Source of the DNA: Akkermansiaceae bacterium
GTDB lineage: Bacteria; Verrucomicrobiota; Verrucomicrobiia; Verrucomicrobiales; Akkermansiaceae
NCBI GenBank assembly: GCA_013041925.1
Contig: JABDRB010000029.1
Span: 157,835-221,834, forward strand
Direction: 5' to 3'
DNA: 64,000 nucleotides
This document shows, piece by piece, positions 46,711 to 55,444 of the stretch. Made by a program: the position numbers and the translations under genes. The number at the start of each line of letters is the position of its first letter. Positions within the stretch are counted from its first letter, which is position 1. The notes beneath the pieces were generated by a model, which was given only the letters and a program-made list of their open reading frames with translations, did not search any database and was not told the origin of the DNA.

Positions 46711-47399
46711 TGAACGATAAAACAAAAATCATCTGCATTTACGTGGTTGTGGCCGTCATCTCGGTCTTGATTCTTGCGACCACCTATTACATCCGAGGTC
46801 GGCAAGTGAAGCCGGAGCTTGAAGCATTCTACGAGCGTGAAACCCATTTTGCCCCGCTGTTGAAGCTGGAGAAGGATTTGGTGCTTACCAATCAAGCTGG
46901 TAAGGAGGTGCGGATATCTGATCTTAAGGGGAAGGTCTGGGCGTTTGCGCAGTTTTATGCGTCCTGCCCGATGTGTGCCCAGCGCAATAGTCAGGGGCTC
47001 AAGAAGCTCTATGAGACATTTAAGGGGGAAGCTGACTTTCAGCTTGTTTGTATCACGGTGAACCCTGAAACCGATGGGGTGGCGGAGATGAAAGCCTACG
47101 CCGAGGGACTTGATGCCGACACCTCGAACTGGTGGTTTCTGACCGGCGACCCGGAGGCGTTGAAAGCGTATATGATCGAGCAGATGAAGTACCAGCCGAT
47201 CGTGCAGCGTGCTGACCCGGAGGAGGCAGCAGAGAAGGGCGATTATGAACATGATATGTCGATCGCGGTCTATGACCGGAACCTTTCAATGGTGCAACGA
47301 CACGATCTGTTTAATGCCCGAAAAAAGGGTGAGGCATATTTTAACGGAGAGGAAAATAAACTCCACTACACGGTGAAGACATTGTTGGAAAAAAAATAA
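46710..47399 (+). CDS. SCO1/SenC family protein
   Basis: A 229-residue membrane-anchored thioredoxin-fold protein, with an N-terminal helix (IICIYVVVAVISVLILATTYY) and a periplasmic domain. The redox/copper site is ASCPMCAQRN (Cys86 and Cys89); spacing is CxxC rather than the CxxxC of most Sco proteins, nearer to thioredoxin. The distal ligand His181 is present in EHDMSIAVYDR. Such proteins deliver copper to, or reduce thiols in, the CuA site of cytochrome oxidase. It overlaps the degenerate partner by one base and precedes the DUF420 gene by 4 bp. Confidence 0.85.
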   Translation: MNDKTKIICIYVVVAVISVLILATTYYIRGRQVKPELEAFYERETHFAPLLKLEKDLVLTNQAGKEVRISDLKGKVWAFAQFYASCPMCAQRNSQGLKKLYETFKGEADFQLVCITVNPETDGVAEMKAYAEGLDADTSNWWFLTGDPEALKAYMIEQMKYQPIVQRADPEEAAEKGDYEHDMSIAVYDRNLSMVQRHDLFNARKKGEAYFNGEENKLHYTVKTLLEKK

Positions 47400-47403
47400 G
47401 ACC

Positions 47404-47958
47404 ATGCCAGACTACCAAGATTATCTGAAACGTGAGCCCGACGCAGCTAAGCTCAAAGTGCTCACCAGGACGTCATGGGTGCTGAGCGTGATCGTGTTTA
47501 CCGTGGTCGGCGTCATGGGCCGCTACAAGTTGGATATCGGCGTCAGCCTTCCATGGTTGCCACCTTTGCATGCCGTGTTGAATTCACTTGTCGCGATCAG
47601 CCTGGTGGTAGCAGTCATCGCCATCAGAAACAAAAACGTCACCTTGCATAAACGGGCGATCGGTCTGGCGGTCCTTTGCTCAGTCGTCTTTTTAATCAGC
47701 TACGTCACCTACCACAGCACCCAGCATGAAGTGCGTTATGGAGGTGAGGGTAGGGCGAAAACAATCTACCTGATCCTGCTGCTCAGCCACATCCTCACAG
47801 CGGCTGTGAGTCTTCCCTTTATCCTGATCACGCTGTCGCTGGGAGCAACCAACCATTTTGCACGCCACCGGAAGATGGCGCGTTGGGTGTTTCCGCTGTG
47901 GCTCTACGTCGCGGTGACAGGTCCCGTGTGTTACCTGCTGCTCAGGCCGTATTATTAA
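47404..47958 (+). CDS. DUF420 family membrane protein
   Basis: A 184-residue protein with about five hydrophobic segments. It carries the His residues typical of the family, spaced along the helices (PLHAVLNSLVAI, VTLHKRAIGL, YVTYHSTQHEVRYGG, LLSHILTAAVSLPF and ATNHFARHRKMARWVFPLWLYVAVTG). DUF420 proteins such as CtaM/YozB help assemble cytochrome oxidases. Location directly after ctaB and two Sco genes supports the same role. It converges with the next gene with a gap of 14 bp. Confidence 0.9.
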   Translation: MPDYQDYLKREPDAAKLKVLTRTSWVLSVIVFTVVGVMGRYKLDIGVSLPWLPPLHAVLNSLVAISLVVAVIAIRNKNVTLHKRAIGLAVLCSVVFLISYVTYHSTQHEVRYGGEGRAKTIYLILLLSHILTAAVSLPFILITLSLGATNHFARHRKMARWVFPLWLYVAVTGPVCYLLLRPYY

Positions 47959-47972
47959 AGCGAGGTCATCGC

Positions 47973-49409
47973 TTAGGAGCGGGCCAGCATGTAGTCGAGC
48001 ACCTCGGTAGCGGTGTAGTGTGGTTTTTCCACAGTAGCGAGAATGGAGACGGTTGAGATATCATCGCCACAGGTGACCAAGGGAAGTTCCTCGATCATGC
48101 CGTCTTCGTCTTTCTGTTTGCGGAGCTGACCCATGCCGATGTTGGCCATCAGGCTATTGCAGAGGCACTTGCGGCCTTCGGTTTCCTCGATGTTACCACC
48201 TTTTTTGACAAAGATGTCGATGGGCTCAGACCGGCAGCGCCAGCCGAGTGAGCCATTTTCTTTTTCGTAAGCTTCACGGAGGTAACCGAGGTCGCAGACA
48301 CGGCATCGATCCTCGTAGACCTCTTTTTCAGATAAGCTGTCAGGGACGGTGAGGACCTGAAAGGGGAAGCCAGTGGGCGATGCCACGGGGTCTTTGTAGA
48401 TATTCGGCTTTCCGTGCAGGCACTCTTGGATGGTGTCGCGTTTCAGGTCGTCTCGCAGGCCCGACTCGTCAGTAAAGGCAAAGACGGTGCCAAGCTGGAC
48501 ACCTGCGGCTCCTGCGGCAAGGGCTGCAGCAAGCTTTTGAGGTGTGGCGTAGGAGCCCGCAAGGTAGAACGGGATACCTAGTGCTTTGATGGCTTCTAGG
48601 TTGACCTGATCTCTCGGGCCATACTGGGGCTCACCAATTTCGTTGTATTGGGTTTTGCCGCGTGGGGGCGCATTGTGGCCACCCGCCGAGGGCTCCTCGA
48701 TGATGAGTCCATCGACGATGCCGCCGGATTTTTTGACCATGACGGTGGCCAAGGTGACGGACGAGACGATGGGGAAAAAGAGCGGGCGCTTGGGCGGGAT
48801 GATATCCTCGGCCATGATGCCGCGTGGATCGAATGAAAGTTTGTGGTCGGCGCCCTTGGTGGCCCCGTGGACGTGCACGGAAAACGCGACAGGTTCACCT
48901 CGTGTCAGGCCATCGATGACCTTGGGGATCTCGATTGGGATACCAGCACCGACGATGACGACATCGACGCCTGCGAGCATGGCACCAAAGATGCCGGCGA
49001 GGATCGGGGTTTGGATTTTATGCAGGCAATTGATGCCAACCATGCCGTCGTGACCTTCCTTGGCCAGGTAGACTTCGCAGAAATTGGAAACCATAATCAA
49101 CTGCTCGGTGAAGCGGTTCGGCTTGTCGCCGATCATGGGTTTGGCGGCGTAGGTTTGGTCGGCCGCCTTGCCACCTTCGATGAAGTAGCGGTCCATGATT
49201 TTCTTCGTGAGTGCTTGATCCGGGAACGCGGCGAGCGCACGGCGCATGTCACCACCTGGATCTCCTAATTGGAGGGTCCGAACCATAACGAGGTCGATGG
49301 CGGTGCTGGAAACAACACCGAGCTGTCCTTGGGAAGCTACGGAGCGGGCGAGTTGCCAGCTTGATATGGCGATGCCCATTCCACCCTGGATGATTTGAGG
49401 AAATTTCAT
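47973..49409 (-). CDS. Nitronate monooxygenase-like flavoprotein with C-terminal Cys-rich extension
   Basis: A 478-residue protein from MKFPQIIQGGMGIAIS, the family N-terminus; an ATG 11 codons earlier is less likely. The FMN-binding TIM barrel shows QIIQGGMGIAISSWQLARSVASQG, VVIVGAGIPIEIPKVI, SAGGHNAPPRG and GAAGVQLGTVFAFT. The last 120 residues add conserved cysteines (CRVCDLGYLREAY, GWRCRSEP, GRKCLCNSL and LVTCGDD) that could hold a metal or iron-sulfur centre. Members of this subgroup resemble proteins annotated as nitronate monooxygenase or enoyl reductase-like; the real substrate is unknown. Confidence 0.8.
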   Translation of the reverse strand: MKFPQIIQGGMGIAISSWQLARSVASQGQLGVVSSTAIDLVMVRTLQLGDPGGDMRRALAAFPDQALTKKIMDRYFIEGGKAADQTYAAKPMIGDKPNRFTEQLIMVSNFCEVYLAKEGHDGMVGINCLHKIQTPILAGIFGAMLAGVDVVIVGAGIPIEIPKVIDGLTRGEPVAFSVHVHGATKGADHKLSFDPRGIMAEDIIPPKRPLFFPIVSSVTLATVMVKKSGGIVDGLIIEEPSAGGHNAPPRGKTQYNEIGEPQYGPRDQVNLEAIKALGIPFYLAGSYATPQKLAAALAAGAAGVQLGTVFAFTDESGLRDDLKRDTIQECLHGKPNIYKDPVASPTGFPFQVLTVPDSLSEKEVYEDRCRVCDLGYLREAYEKENGSLGWRCRSEPIDIFVKKGGNIEETEGRKCLCNSLMANIGMGQLRKQKDEDGMIEELPLVTCGDDISTVSILATVEKPHYTATEVLDYMLARS

Positions 49410-49570
49410 GCTTTGATATAGTTGGCTACAAACTGACTCCACTTACCAGCTAATTACAAGTGCTGATCTCGTTTTTTATGATGCAAATATTGATCGGTCA
49501 ATGGGTTGGGCATGATGTTCGGGCGAGTTGGTGGTTGAAAGGTCATCGCGAGCGGGGTTGTATACCCTCC

Positions 49571-51979
49571 ATGATGATCCTGAAAGGCCGACCCGTCTCC
49601 CTTGTTTTGTTTTATCTGCTCACCTTGTTGCCTTCGGTGGAGGCAGCCAAGACGCCGAATATCGTGATTCTATACGCAGACGACCTCGGCTATGGTGATC
49701 TGGGGTGTTATAACGCGCAGAGCCGGATCCCGACACCTCATTTAGACCGGTTGGCGGGTGAGGGGATGCGGTTTACCGATGGCCATTCATCGTCGGGCAT
49801 CTGCACACCCTCACGTTATGCCTTGCTGACGGGTCGGCACCACTGGCGTGACTTCCATGGGATTGTGCAGGCGATGGGCGCATCCGTTTTTAAGCCCGAG
49901 CGATTGACTCTGCCTGAGATGCTCCAAAAAAAGGGATACCGGACCGCGGCCATTGGTAAGTGGCATCTCGGCTGGGACTGGACCGCAATCAGGAAGCCAG
50001 ACGCAAAGCCCATGGTAAAGCCCGTTGCCAGAGGGAGACGCAAAAGCCAAACCTATGATCATCATGCCTACGACTGGAGTCAGCCGATCCCAGATGGGCC
50101 GTTGGCTCATGGGTTCGATTATTATTTTGGTGATACCGTGATCAATTTTCCACCCTACGCGTGGATTGAGAATGATAGGTTGGTGAAGGCGCCCGACACG
50201 ATGATGGACACCTCGAAGTGGAAAACGATCAAGGAAGGCCACTGGGAGTGCCGGCCAGGACCGATGTGTGGCGACTGGGACCCGTATCAGAACATCCCGA
50301 CAACCACGCAGAAGGGGGTTGATTACATCAAGGCGCAGGCGCAATCCGATCAGCCGTTTTTTCTCTACTTTGCTTACCCGTCGCCCCATGCGCCGATCAT
50401 TCCCAATGATAAGTTCGATGGTCAATCTCAGGCCGGGCCGTATGGTGACCTTGTTGTGGAGACGGACGATTCCATCGGGCAGCTTCTCGCCGCACTCAAA
50501 GAAAGTGGTCAGGAAGACAACACCATCGTGATTTTCTCAGCCGATAATGGGCCGGAGTATTACGCCTATGCCCGGGATGAAAAATACGGTCATTGGTCGG
50601 CAAAGCCGTTGCGCGGTCTCAAACGCGATATCTACGAGGGCGGGCACCGTGTGCCATTTTTGATCAAATTCCCCGGGGTGACCAAGGCGGGATCGACATG
50701 CACGTCCTTGGTGTCTCAGATTGATATCATGGCGACGCTCGCGTCGGTGGTCGAGTTTGACCTTCCCGACAAACATGCGGCGGAGGATTCCCATGACCTG
50801 CTCCCGGTGCTTACGGGGGCGGCGGCATCCGCCCGTCAGACGCATGTGCACAATACGTTTAAGGGTCAGTATGCGATCCGTCACCGCGACTGGCTTCTTG
50901 TGGCGACTGAGAGCGGCTACGCCCGCGGGCGCCGGCATGACGGGTGGGAGAAAAATCACGGCTACGCGGCCGATGATGGTCAGCCTGCGGAGCTTTATCA
51001 TTTAAAAAATGACGTGGGTCAGCATGATGACATCGCATCAAAACATCCTGAGAAGGTGAAGGAACTTCATGTGTTGCTGGAGAAAATCCGCAAGCAAGGG
51101 CACTCGGCGCCGAGGTTATCACAGGCAACGGATAAGCCGGTCACCCAAAATCCGAAGCCGATCGCGCCAGATCAAACGATCACCTATAAGGTGGATCCTC
51201 AGTTTCCCAAACAGCCGCTGACGCTCGATGTTTTTTACCCCGAGGATTTGAAGGCGGGTGAGAAGCGGCCTGCGATTGTGTTCTTTTTTGGCGGCGGATG
51301 GGTGAGTGGCACCCCAAGTCAGTTTTACCCGCACGCCGCCTACCTGGCGTCGCGCGGCATGGTCGCCATCAGTGCGAGATACCGCACAAAGTCAGCCTAC
51401 AGGACGCCGCCGTCAATCTGTGTCGAAGATGGAAAATCGGCGGTCCGGTATATCAAGCAGCACGCAGCTGAACTCGGGGTCGATGCTGCGAGGATAGCTG
51501 TCGGTGGGGGGTCGGCTGGCGGGCATGTTGCGGCGGCCACGGCCACGGTTCGCGGGTTTGATAGTCAGCAAGACGATCTCAGTATCTCACCGGTGGGAAA
51601 TGCCTTGGTGCTGTTTAACCCAGTGTATGATAATGGCCCGAAGGGATATGGGCACAAGAAGGTGAAGGCATACTGGAAGAAAATTTCACCACTTCATAAT
51701 CTCGATGGGAAGCAACCGCCGACGATCGTTTTCCTCGGAGCGAAGGATGATCTTGTTCCCGTCAAGACGGCCGAGCTTTATGAGCAGAAGATGAAAAAAA
51801 ACGGTAACCGATGTGAGACCTTTATCTACCCAGGTCAGGAACATGGCTTTTTTAACCTGGGAAAAAATCGTGCGCATTTTGTGAAGACGGTCACCGAGAT
51901 GGATAAGTTCCTGGTGTCTCTGAAATTCCTCAACGGTGAGCCGACCGTCGAGTCATGGTTGTCCGGTGTGGGGAAATAG
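49571..51979 (+). CDS. Secreted S1 sulfatase fused to an alpha/beta-hydrolase esterase
   Basis: An 802-residue exported bifunctional protein. A signal peptide precedes the sulfatase domain (about residues 26-500). That domain has metal Asp37/Asp38 (YADDLGYGD), the formylglycine site Cys78 in ICTPSRYALLTGR, GKWHLG and SADNGPE. Residues about 535-800 form an alpha/beta-hydrolase domain: oxyanion region FFFGGGWVSG, nucleophile Ser648 in GGGSAGG, Asp726/Asp727 in AKDDLVP and His758 in QEHGF. It would remove sulfate and acyl (probably acetyl) groups from a polysaccharide. Fucose BMC genes in the same window make fucoidan a reasonable guess. An ATG at 49574 is an equal start; no anaerobic maturase is nearby. 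Confidence 0.9.
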   Translation: MMILKGRPVSLVLFYLLTLLPSVEAAKTPNIVILYADDLGYGDLGCYNAQSRIPTPHLDRLAGEGMRFTDGHSSSGICTPSRYALLTGRHHWRDFHGIVQAMGASVFKPERLTLPEMLQKKGYRTAAIGKWHLGWDWTAIRKPDAKPMVKPVARGRRKSQTYDHHAYDWSQPIPDGPLAHGFDYYFGDTVINFPPYAWIENDRLVKAPDTMMDTSKWKTIKEGHWECRPGPMCGDWDPYQNIPTTTQKGVDYIKAQAQSDQPFFLYFAYPSPHAPIIPNDKFDGQSQAGPYGDLVVETDDSIGQLLAALKESGQEDNTIVIFSADNGPEYYAYARDEKYGHWSAKPLRGLKRDIYEGGHRVPFLIKFPGVTKAGSTCTSLVSQIDIMATLASVVEFDLPDKHAAEDSHDLLPVLTGAAASARQTHVHNTFKGQYAIRHRDWLLVATESGYARGRRHDGWEKNHGYAADDGQPAELYHLKNDVGQHDDIASKHPEKVKELHVLLEKIRKQGHSAPRLSQATDKPVTQNPKPIAPDQTITYKVDPQFPKQPLTLDVFYPEDLKAGEKRPAIVFFFGGGWVSGTPSQFYPHAAYLASRGMVAISARYRTKSAYRTPPSICVEDGKSAVRYIKQHAAELGVDAARIAVGGGSAGGHVAAATATVRGFDSQQDDLSISPVGNALVLFNPVYDNGPKGYGHKKVKAYWKKISPLHNLDGKQPPTIVFLGAKDDLVPVKTAELYEQKMKKNGNRCETFIYPGQEHGFFNLGKNRAHFVKTVTEMDKFLVSLKFLNGEPTVESWLSGVGK

Positions 51980-52056
51980 GCGACGTTATGATGCTGGACT
52001 CCAGGAGCGGCAGAGATAATCCTTGAAGTTTCCCCATTCCTGCCTACCCAGCGGGT

Positions 52057-53334
52057 ATGTCATTTCAGTCACTCGGCCTCCACACGCGTATTCTTCAAGC
52101 GATTGATGATGCTGGTTACACTCAGGCCACGCCGATTCAGGCAAAAACCATCCCGCCGATTCTTCAGGGCAAGGATGTGATTGGCTTGGCCCAGACGGGC
52201 ACAGGCAAGACCGCGGCATTCACCCTGCCTCTGCTCTCCGACTTGTCCCAAAAATCCCACGAGTTGTCGACCCGTGGCACCCGTGTGCTGATCATTGCAC
52301 CCACCCGCGAGTTGGTTGCCCAGATTAACCAGAGTATCCGCACCTACGGAAAATATACCAACCTCCGGACCGCCATGGTGACAGGAGGCGCCAGCGAAAG
52401 GCACCAGATCGAAAAACTCCAGAGTGATGTGGATATCGTGATCGCGACACCCGGCCGGTTGATGGCGTTGATGGAAGCCGGGCATGGCTCGTTTGGGAAG
52501 CTCACCCACCTCATCCTTGATGAAGCGGACAGGATGTTGGATATGGGTTTCATGCCGGATATCGAAACGATCACGGCCAGCCTACCGAAGCGCCGTCAGA
52601 GTCTTTTGTTTTCGGCCACCTTAGCGCCGCAGGTCGAGCGCCTGGCGCGTAAGACGCTCAAGAGCCCCGTTACCATCGAGGTGGGCGGGCGTAGTAACCC
52701 CGCAGCCACCGTGAAGCAGTTTCTCTATCCCGTCGAACAGCACCTGAAGGCGGATCTGCTCATTAACCTGCTGGACGATCATCAGTTCTTTTCCGTGATT
52801 GCTTTTGTCAAAACGCGGGAAGAGGCAGATGCCCTCACTAAAACCTTACACGGTGTCAGCATCTCAGCGGAGGCCATCCACAGTGACCGATCCCAGAATC
52901 ATCGCACGCGGGCATTGCGCGATTTTAAAGCGAGCAAAATCCGTGTGTTGGTAGCAACCGATATTGCCGCCCGTGGTCTTGATATTCCTGATGTCACCCA
53001 TGTGATCAATTTTGATTTTCCGATGCAGAGTGACGACTACATCCATCGCATTGGCCGGACAGGTCGGGCAGGGAACGAAGGATGTGCGCTGACCTTCCTG
53101 ACGTCCAACGATGGTGAGCGGCTTAAGAAGCTTGAACGCCACATTGGCAGAACGCTGGCCAAGCGCTATGTGGAGGGTTTTAACTACCAGGTTCCTGCGC
53201 CCGAGCAGGATAAACGGTTCGAGAAAAGAAAACCACGGCGGCACTCGGCGGACCGCTTCGAGAAATCAGGTCGCCGCCCCGCTAAAAAGGCCGCTAAAAA
53301 GAGAGGCAAGACCGATTATCGGAAGCGGAGGTAG
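52057..53334 (+). CDS. rhlE: DEAD-box RNA helicase, RhlE-like
   Basis: ATP-dependent RNA helicase of 425 residues, likely in ribosome assembly or RNA decay. Motifs seen in order: Q motif (GYTQATPIQAKTIPPIL), AQTGTGKTAAFTLP, PTRELVAQI, TPGRL, LDEADRMLDMGF, LLFSATL, ATDIAARGLDIPDVTHVINFD and HRIGRTGRAGNEG. The C-terminal 60 residues are highly basic (KRFEKRKPRRHSADRFEKS, then KKAAKKRGKTDYRKRR), suited to RNA binding. It is a single gene between the sulfatase and the tsf-rpsB operon. Confidence 0.93.
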   Translation: MSFQSLGLHTRILQAIDDAGYTQATPIQAKTIPPILQGKDVIGLAQTGTGKTAAFTLPLLSDLSQKSHELSTRGTRVLIIAPTRELVAQINQSIRTYGKYTNLRTAMVTGGASERHQIEKLQSDVDIVIATPGRLMALMEAGHGSFGKLTHLILDEADRMLDMGFMPDIETITASLPKRRQSLLFSATLAPQVERLARKTLKSPVTIEVGGRSNPAATVKQFLYPVEQHLKADLLINLLDDHQFFSVIAFVKTREEADALTKTLHGVSISAEAIHSDRSQNHRTRALRDFKASKIRVLVATDIAARGLDIPDVTHVINFDFPMQSDDYIHRIGRTGRAGNEGCALTFLTSNDGERLKKLERHIGRTLAKRYVEGFNYQVPAPEQDKRFEKRKPRRHSADRFEKSGRRPAKKAAKKRGKTDYRKRR

Positions 53335-53497
53335 GCGGGCGGATCCATCCCACCTATTGAAGGGGTCTTCCCATTACCAGATTTTCACGCTGTTGATTCA
53401 GCGCCGCTTTCTTTTTGTTTCCCTTCCTCATCGATGTGTCGAGGGTGATTTTGGACACAGCAACAAAGTGGTAGGACGTGCGAGCAGAATGATACAA

Positions 53498-53530
53498 AAA
53501 ACCCACCCTGCACGAAGCGGAGTGGGTTTT
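53498..53530 (-). terminator. Intrinsic terminator of the rpsB-tsf operon
   Basis: aaaacccac (53498-53506) pairs with gtgggtttt (53522-53530), with a weaker gc/gc inner pairing. The A/T flanks give a T run on both strands, so it may act bidirectionally. It lies 25 bp after the tsf stop. Confidence 0.8.
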
Positions 53531-53555
53531 GAAAGTTGAGGAATGACTTAGCGGT

Positions 53556-54425
53556 CTAGCTGCCGATGCTGAAGCGCTCGTAGCGAACGATGCTCACCGT
53601 GTCGCCGAGCTCTTTGCTCTTGGCGGCAAGCAGTTCCGTGATGCTGACTTTGTCGTCCTTGACAAAGGCTTGGTCGACGAGACAGCACTCAGAGTAGAAC
53701 TTGTTGATCTTACCCACGAGGATCTTCTCGATGATCTGCTCAGGTTTTCCTTCGGCCAGAAGTTGCTTGCGGCTGATTTCCTTCTCCTCCTCAATGGTGG
53801 AGGCGTTGATGTCGTCGCGGGTCAACCCAGCTGGGCTGGATGCTGCGATGTGCAGGCAGATGTCGCGGGAAAGCTCTTTAAAGCCTTCGGATCCTTTGGT
53901 GTCTGCCTTTTCGGCGCTGAGCTCAAGAAGCACACCGACCTTGCCACCCATGTGGATGTAGCTGGAAATGGCACCATTGCCTGAGGCGGCGAAGCGTGCG
54001 ATACGCTTGACCTTAATCACTTCACCGAGCTCGGAGAATTTGGCTCCCAGTGCGTCTTGCACGGTGCCATCGGCGTAGGAAACACCTGCAGCGGCGTCGG
54101 CGTCTGCGGCGTCGGATTCGGCGATGGTCTTGGTGATGTCGGAAACAAAGGCACCAAAAGCTTCATTTTTCGCTACGAAGTCGGTCTCGCAGTTGACTTC
54201 AGCGAGCAGACCATTTTCGCCACAGCATGAGACGTGAGCGGCGATCAAGCCTTCGGAGGTCTCGCGGTCAGAGCGACCAGCGGACTTGACGATGCCTTTT
54301 TCACGGAGGATTTTAACGGCTGCGTCGAGGTCACCATCGGTTTCGGTGAGGGCTTTTTTACAAGCCATCATGCCGGCGTTGGTGATCTTGCGGAGCTCTT
54401 GAACAGCGGATGCGGTAATTGCCAT
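53556..54425 (-). CDS. tsf: Translation elongation factor Ts
   Basis: Nucleotide exchange factor for EF-Tu. The 289 residues match the bacterial length. The N-terminal UBA-like module is ITASAVQELRKITNAGMMACKKALTETDGDLDAAVKILREKG, followed by the EF-Tu-contacting LLAEVNCETDFVAKNEAF. The C-terminal dimerisation region has VKRIARFAASGNGAISSYIHMGGKVGVLLEL. It is the second gene of the conserved rpsB-tsf pair, 67 bp after rpsB. No Shine-Dalgarno sequence precedes its ATG. Confidence 0.97.
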   Translation of the reverse strand: MAITASAVQELRKITNAGMMACKKALTETDGDLDAAVKILREKGIVKSAGRSDRETSEGLIAAHVSCCGENGLLAEVNCETDFVAKNEAFGAFVSDITKTIAESDAADADAAAGVSYADGTVQDALGAKFSELGEVIKVKRIARFAASGNGAISSYIHMGGKVGVLLELSAEKADTKGSEGFKELSRDICLHIAASSPAGLTRDDINASTIEEEKEISRKQLLAEGKPEQIIEKILVGKINKFYSECCLVDQAFVKDDKVSITELLAAKSKELGDTVSIVRYERFSIGS

Positions 54426-54492
54426 AATAGTTACGAGTTATGCGTTGTTGGTAATGGGATTGCCGTGGCAGCGGTTGCTACCACTCAATCAA

Positions 54493-55173
54493 TTAGTCTT
54501 TGGCGACGACGATGGAGTCGACCAAATTCTGCAGGAGCAGGCGGATGGAGCGAGTGGCGTCGTCGTTGCCGGGGATGGGGTAGTCGATGACGGAGGGATC
54601 TCCGTTGGAGTCGACGATGGCGATGACGGGGATGTTCAGGCGACGAGCTTCGGCGACGGCGATGGTCTCACGTGCGGAATCGACGATAACCATGGCTGCG
54701 GGAAGTTTTTCCATGTTACGCACACCACGGAGGTTGCGCAGAAGTTTGGTGCGCTCACGGCCGAGAGCGGAGAGCTCTTTTTTGGACATTTTCTTGAAGT
54801 CGGGTGACTTCTCGATGTCTTCGAGGTATTTAAGGCGTTCGACAGAGCGGCGGATGGTGGCGAGGTTGGTCAGTGTGCCACCCAGCCAGCGGTGGTTAAC
54901 GTAGTGTTGCCCGATAGCCTCAGCGGCTTCAGCAACGGCATCTTGTGCTTGGCGTTTACAGCCGACAAAAAGAATCTGCTTGTCCTTACCTGTAAGCTCA
55001 CCGAGGAAGTCGGCAGCTTTGTCGAGGCACTTGACGGTTTCCTCGAGGTTGATGATGTAGATCCCGCCTTTATCCTTCATGAGGTAAGGCTTCATTTTGG
55101 GGTTCCACTTGCGGGTCTGGTGTCCGTAATGCACACCAGCGTCGACCATTTCGTTAATCAGTTCGTTGACCAT
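54493..55173 (-). CDS. rpsB: 30S ribosomal protein S2
   Basis: Ribosomal protein S2 of 226 residues, near the short end for the family. Conserved blocks include [72 protein letters not shown], the [23 protein letters not shown] segment, and [31 protein letters not shown]. It is first in the rpsB-tsf operon. The 270 bp upstream may include an autoregulatory leader, but no known leader structure could be assigned. Confidence 0.97.
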   Translation of the reverse strand: MVNELINEMVDAGVHYGHQTRKWNPKMKPYLMKDKGGIYIINLEETVKCLDKAADFLGELTGKDKQILFVGCKRQAQDAVAEAAEAIGQHYVNHRWLGGTLTNLATIRRSVERLKYLEDIEKSPDFKKMSKKELSALGRERTKLLRNLRGVRNMEKLPAAMVIVDSARETIAVAEARRLNIPVIAIVDSNGDPSVIDYPIPGNDDATRSIRLLLQNLVDSIVVAKD

Positions 55174-55444
55174 GTTATTTGTGTGTCCGCCCTTAATGCA
55201 GGGGGGCTCTGGGTATTTGGGAAATCTACCGCATGTGATAGTCCAGATGGGCTAAGTCCTTCAATTTCCCGTAGTTGTTGCGGCGGTATGCCGAAGGCTG
55301 GCGGGTTCCTAGGCGATGAACCCCGATTTGACAAGATAATTTTGCTCTCAATAGAGAAAAATTGCACGCTTGGCGAGTTCGACGCTTACTGCGTGAGGCG
55401 GGCGTGGCACGCGATGCGCTGAGTGTGTTGCTTTGGCAGCTTGT

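Noticed and set aside
55174..55444. Ribosomal protein leader or riboswitch upstream of rpsB
   Set aside because: The 270-bp leader length is suggestive, but no conserved stem arrangement matching a known S2 leader could be recognised by eye.
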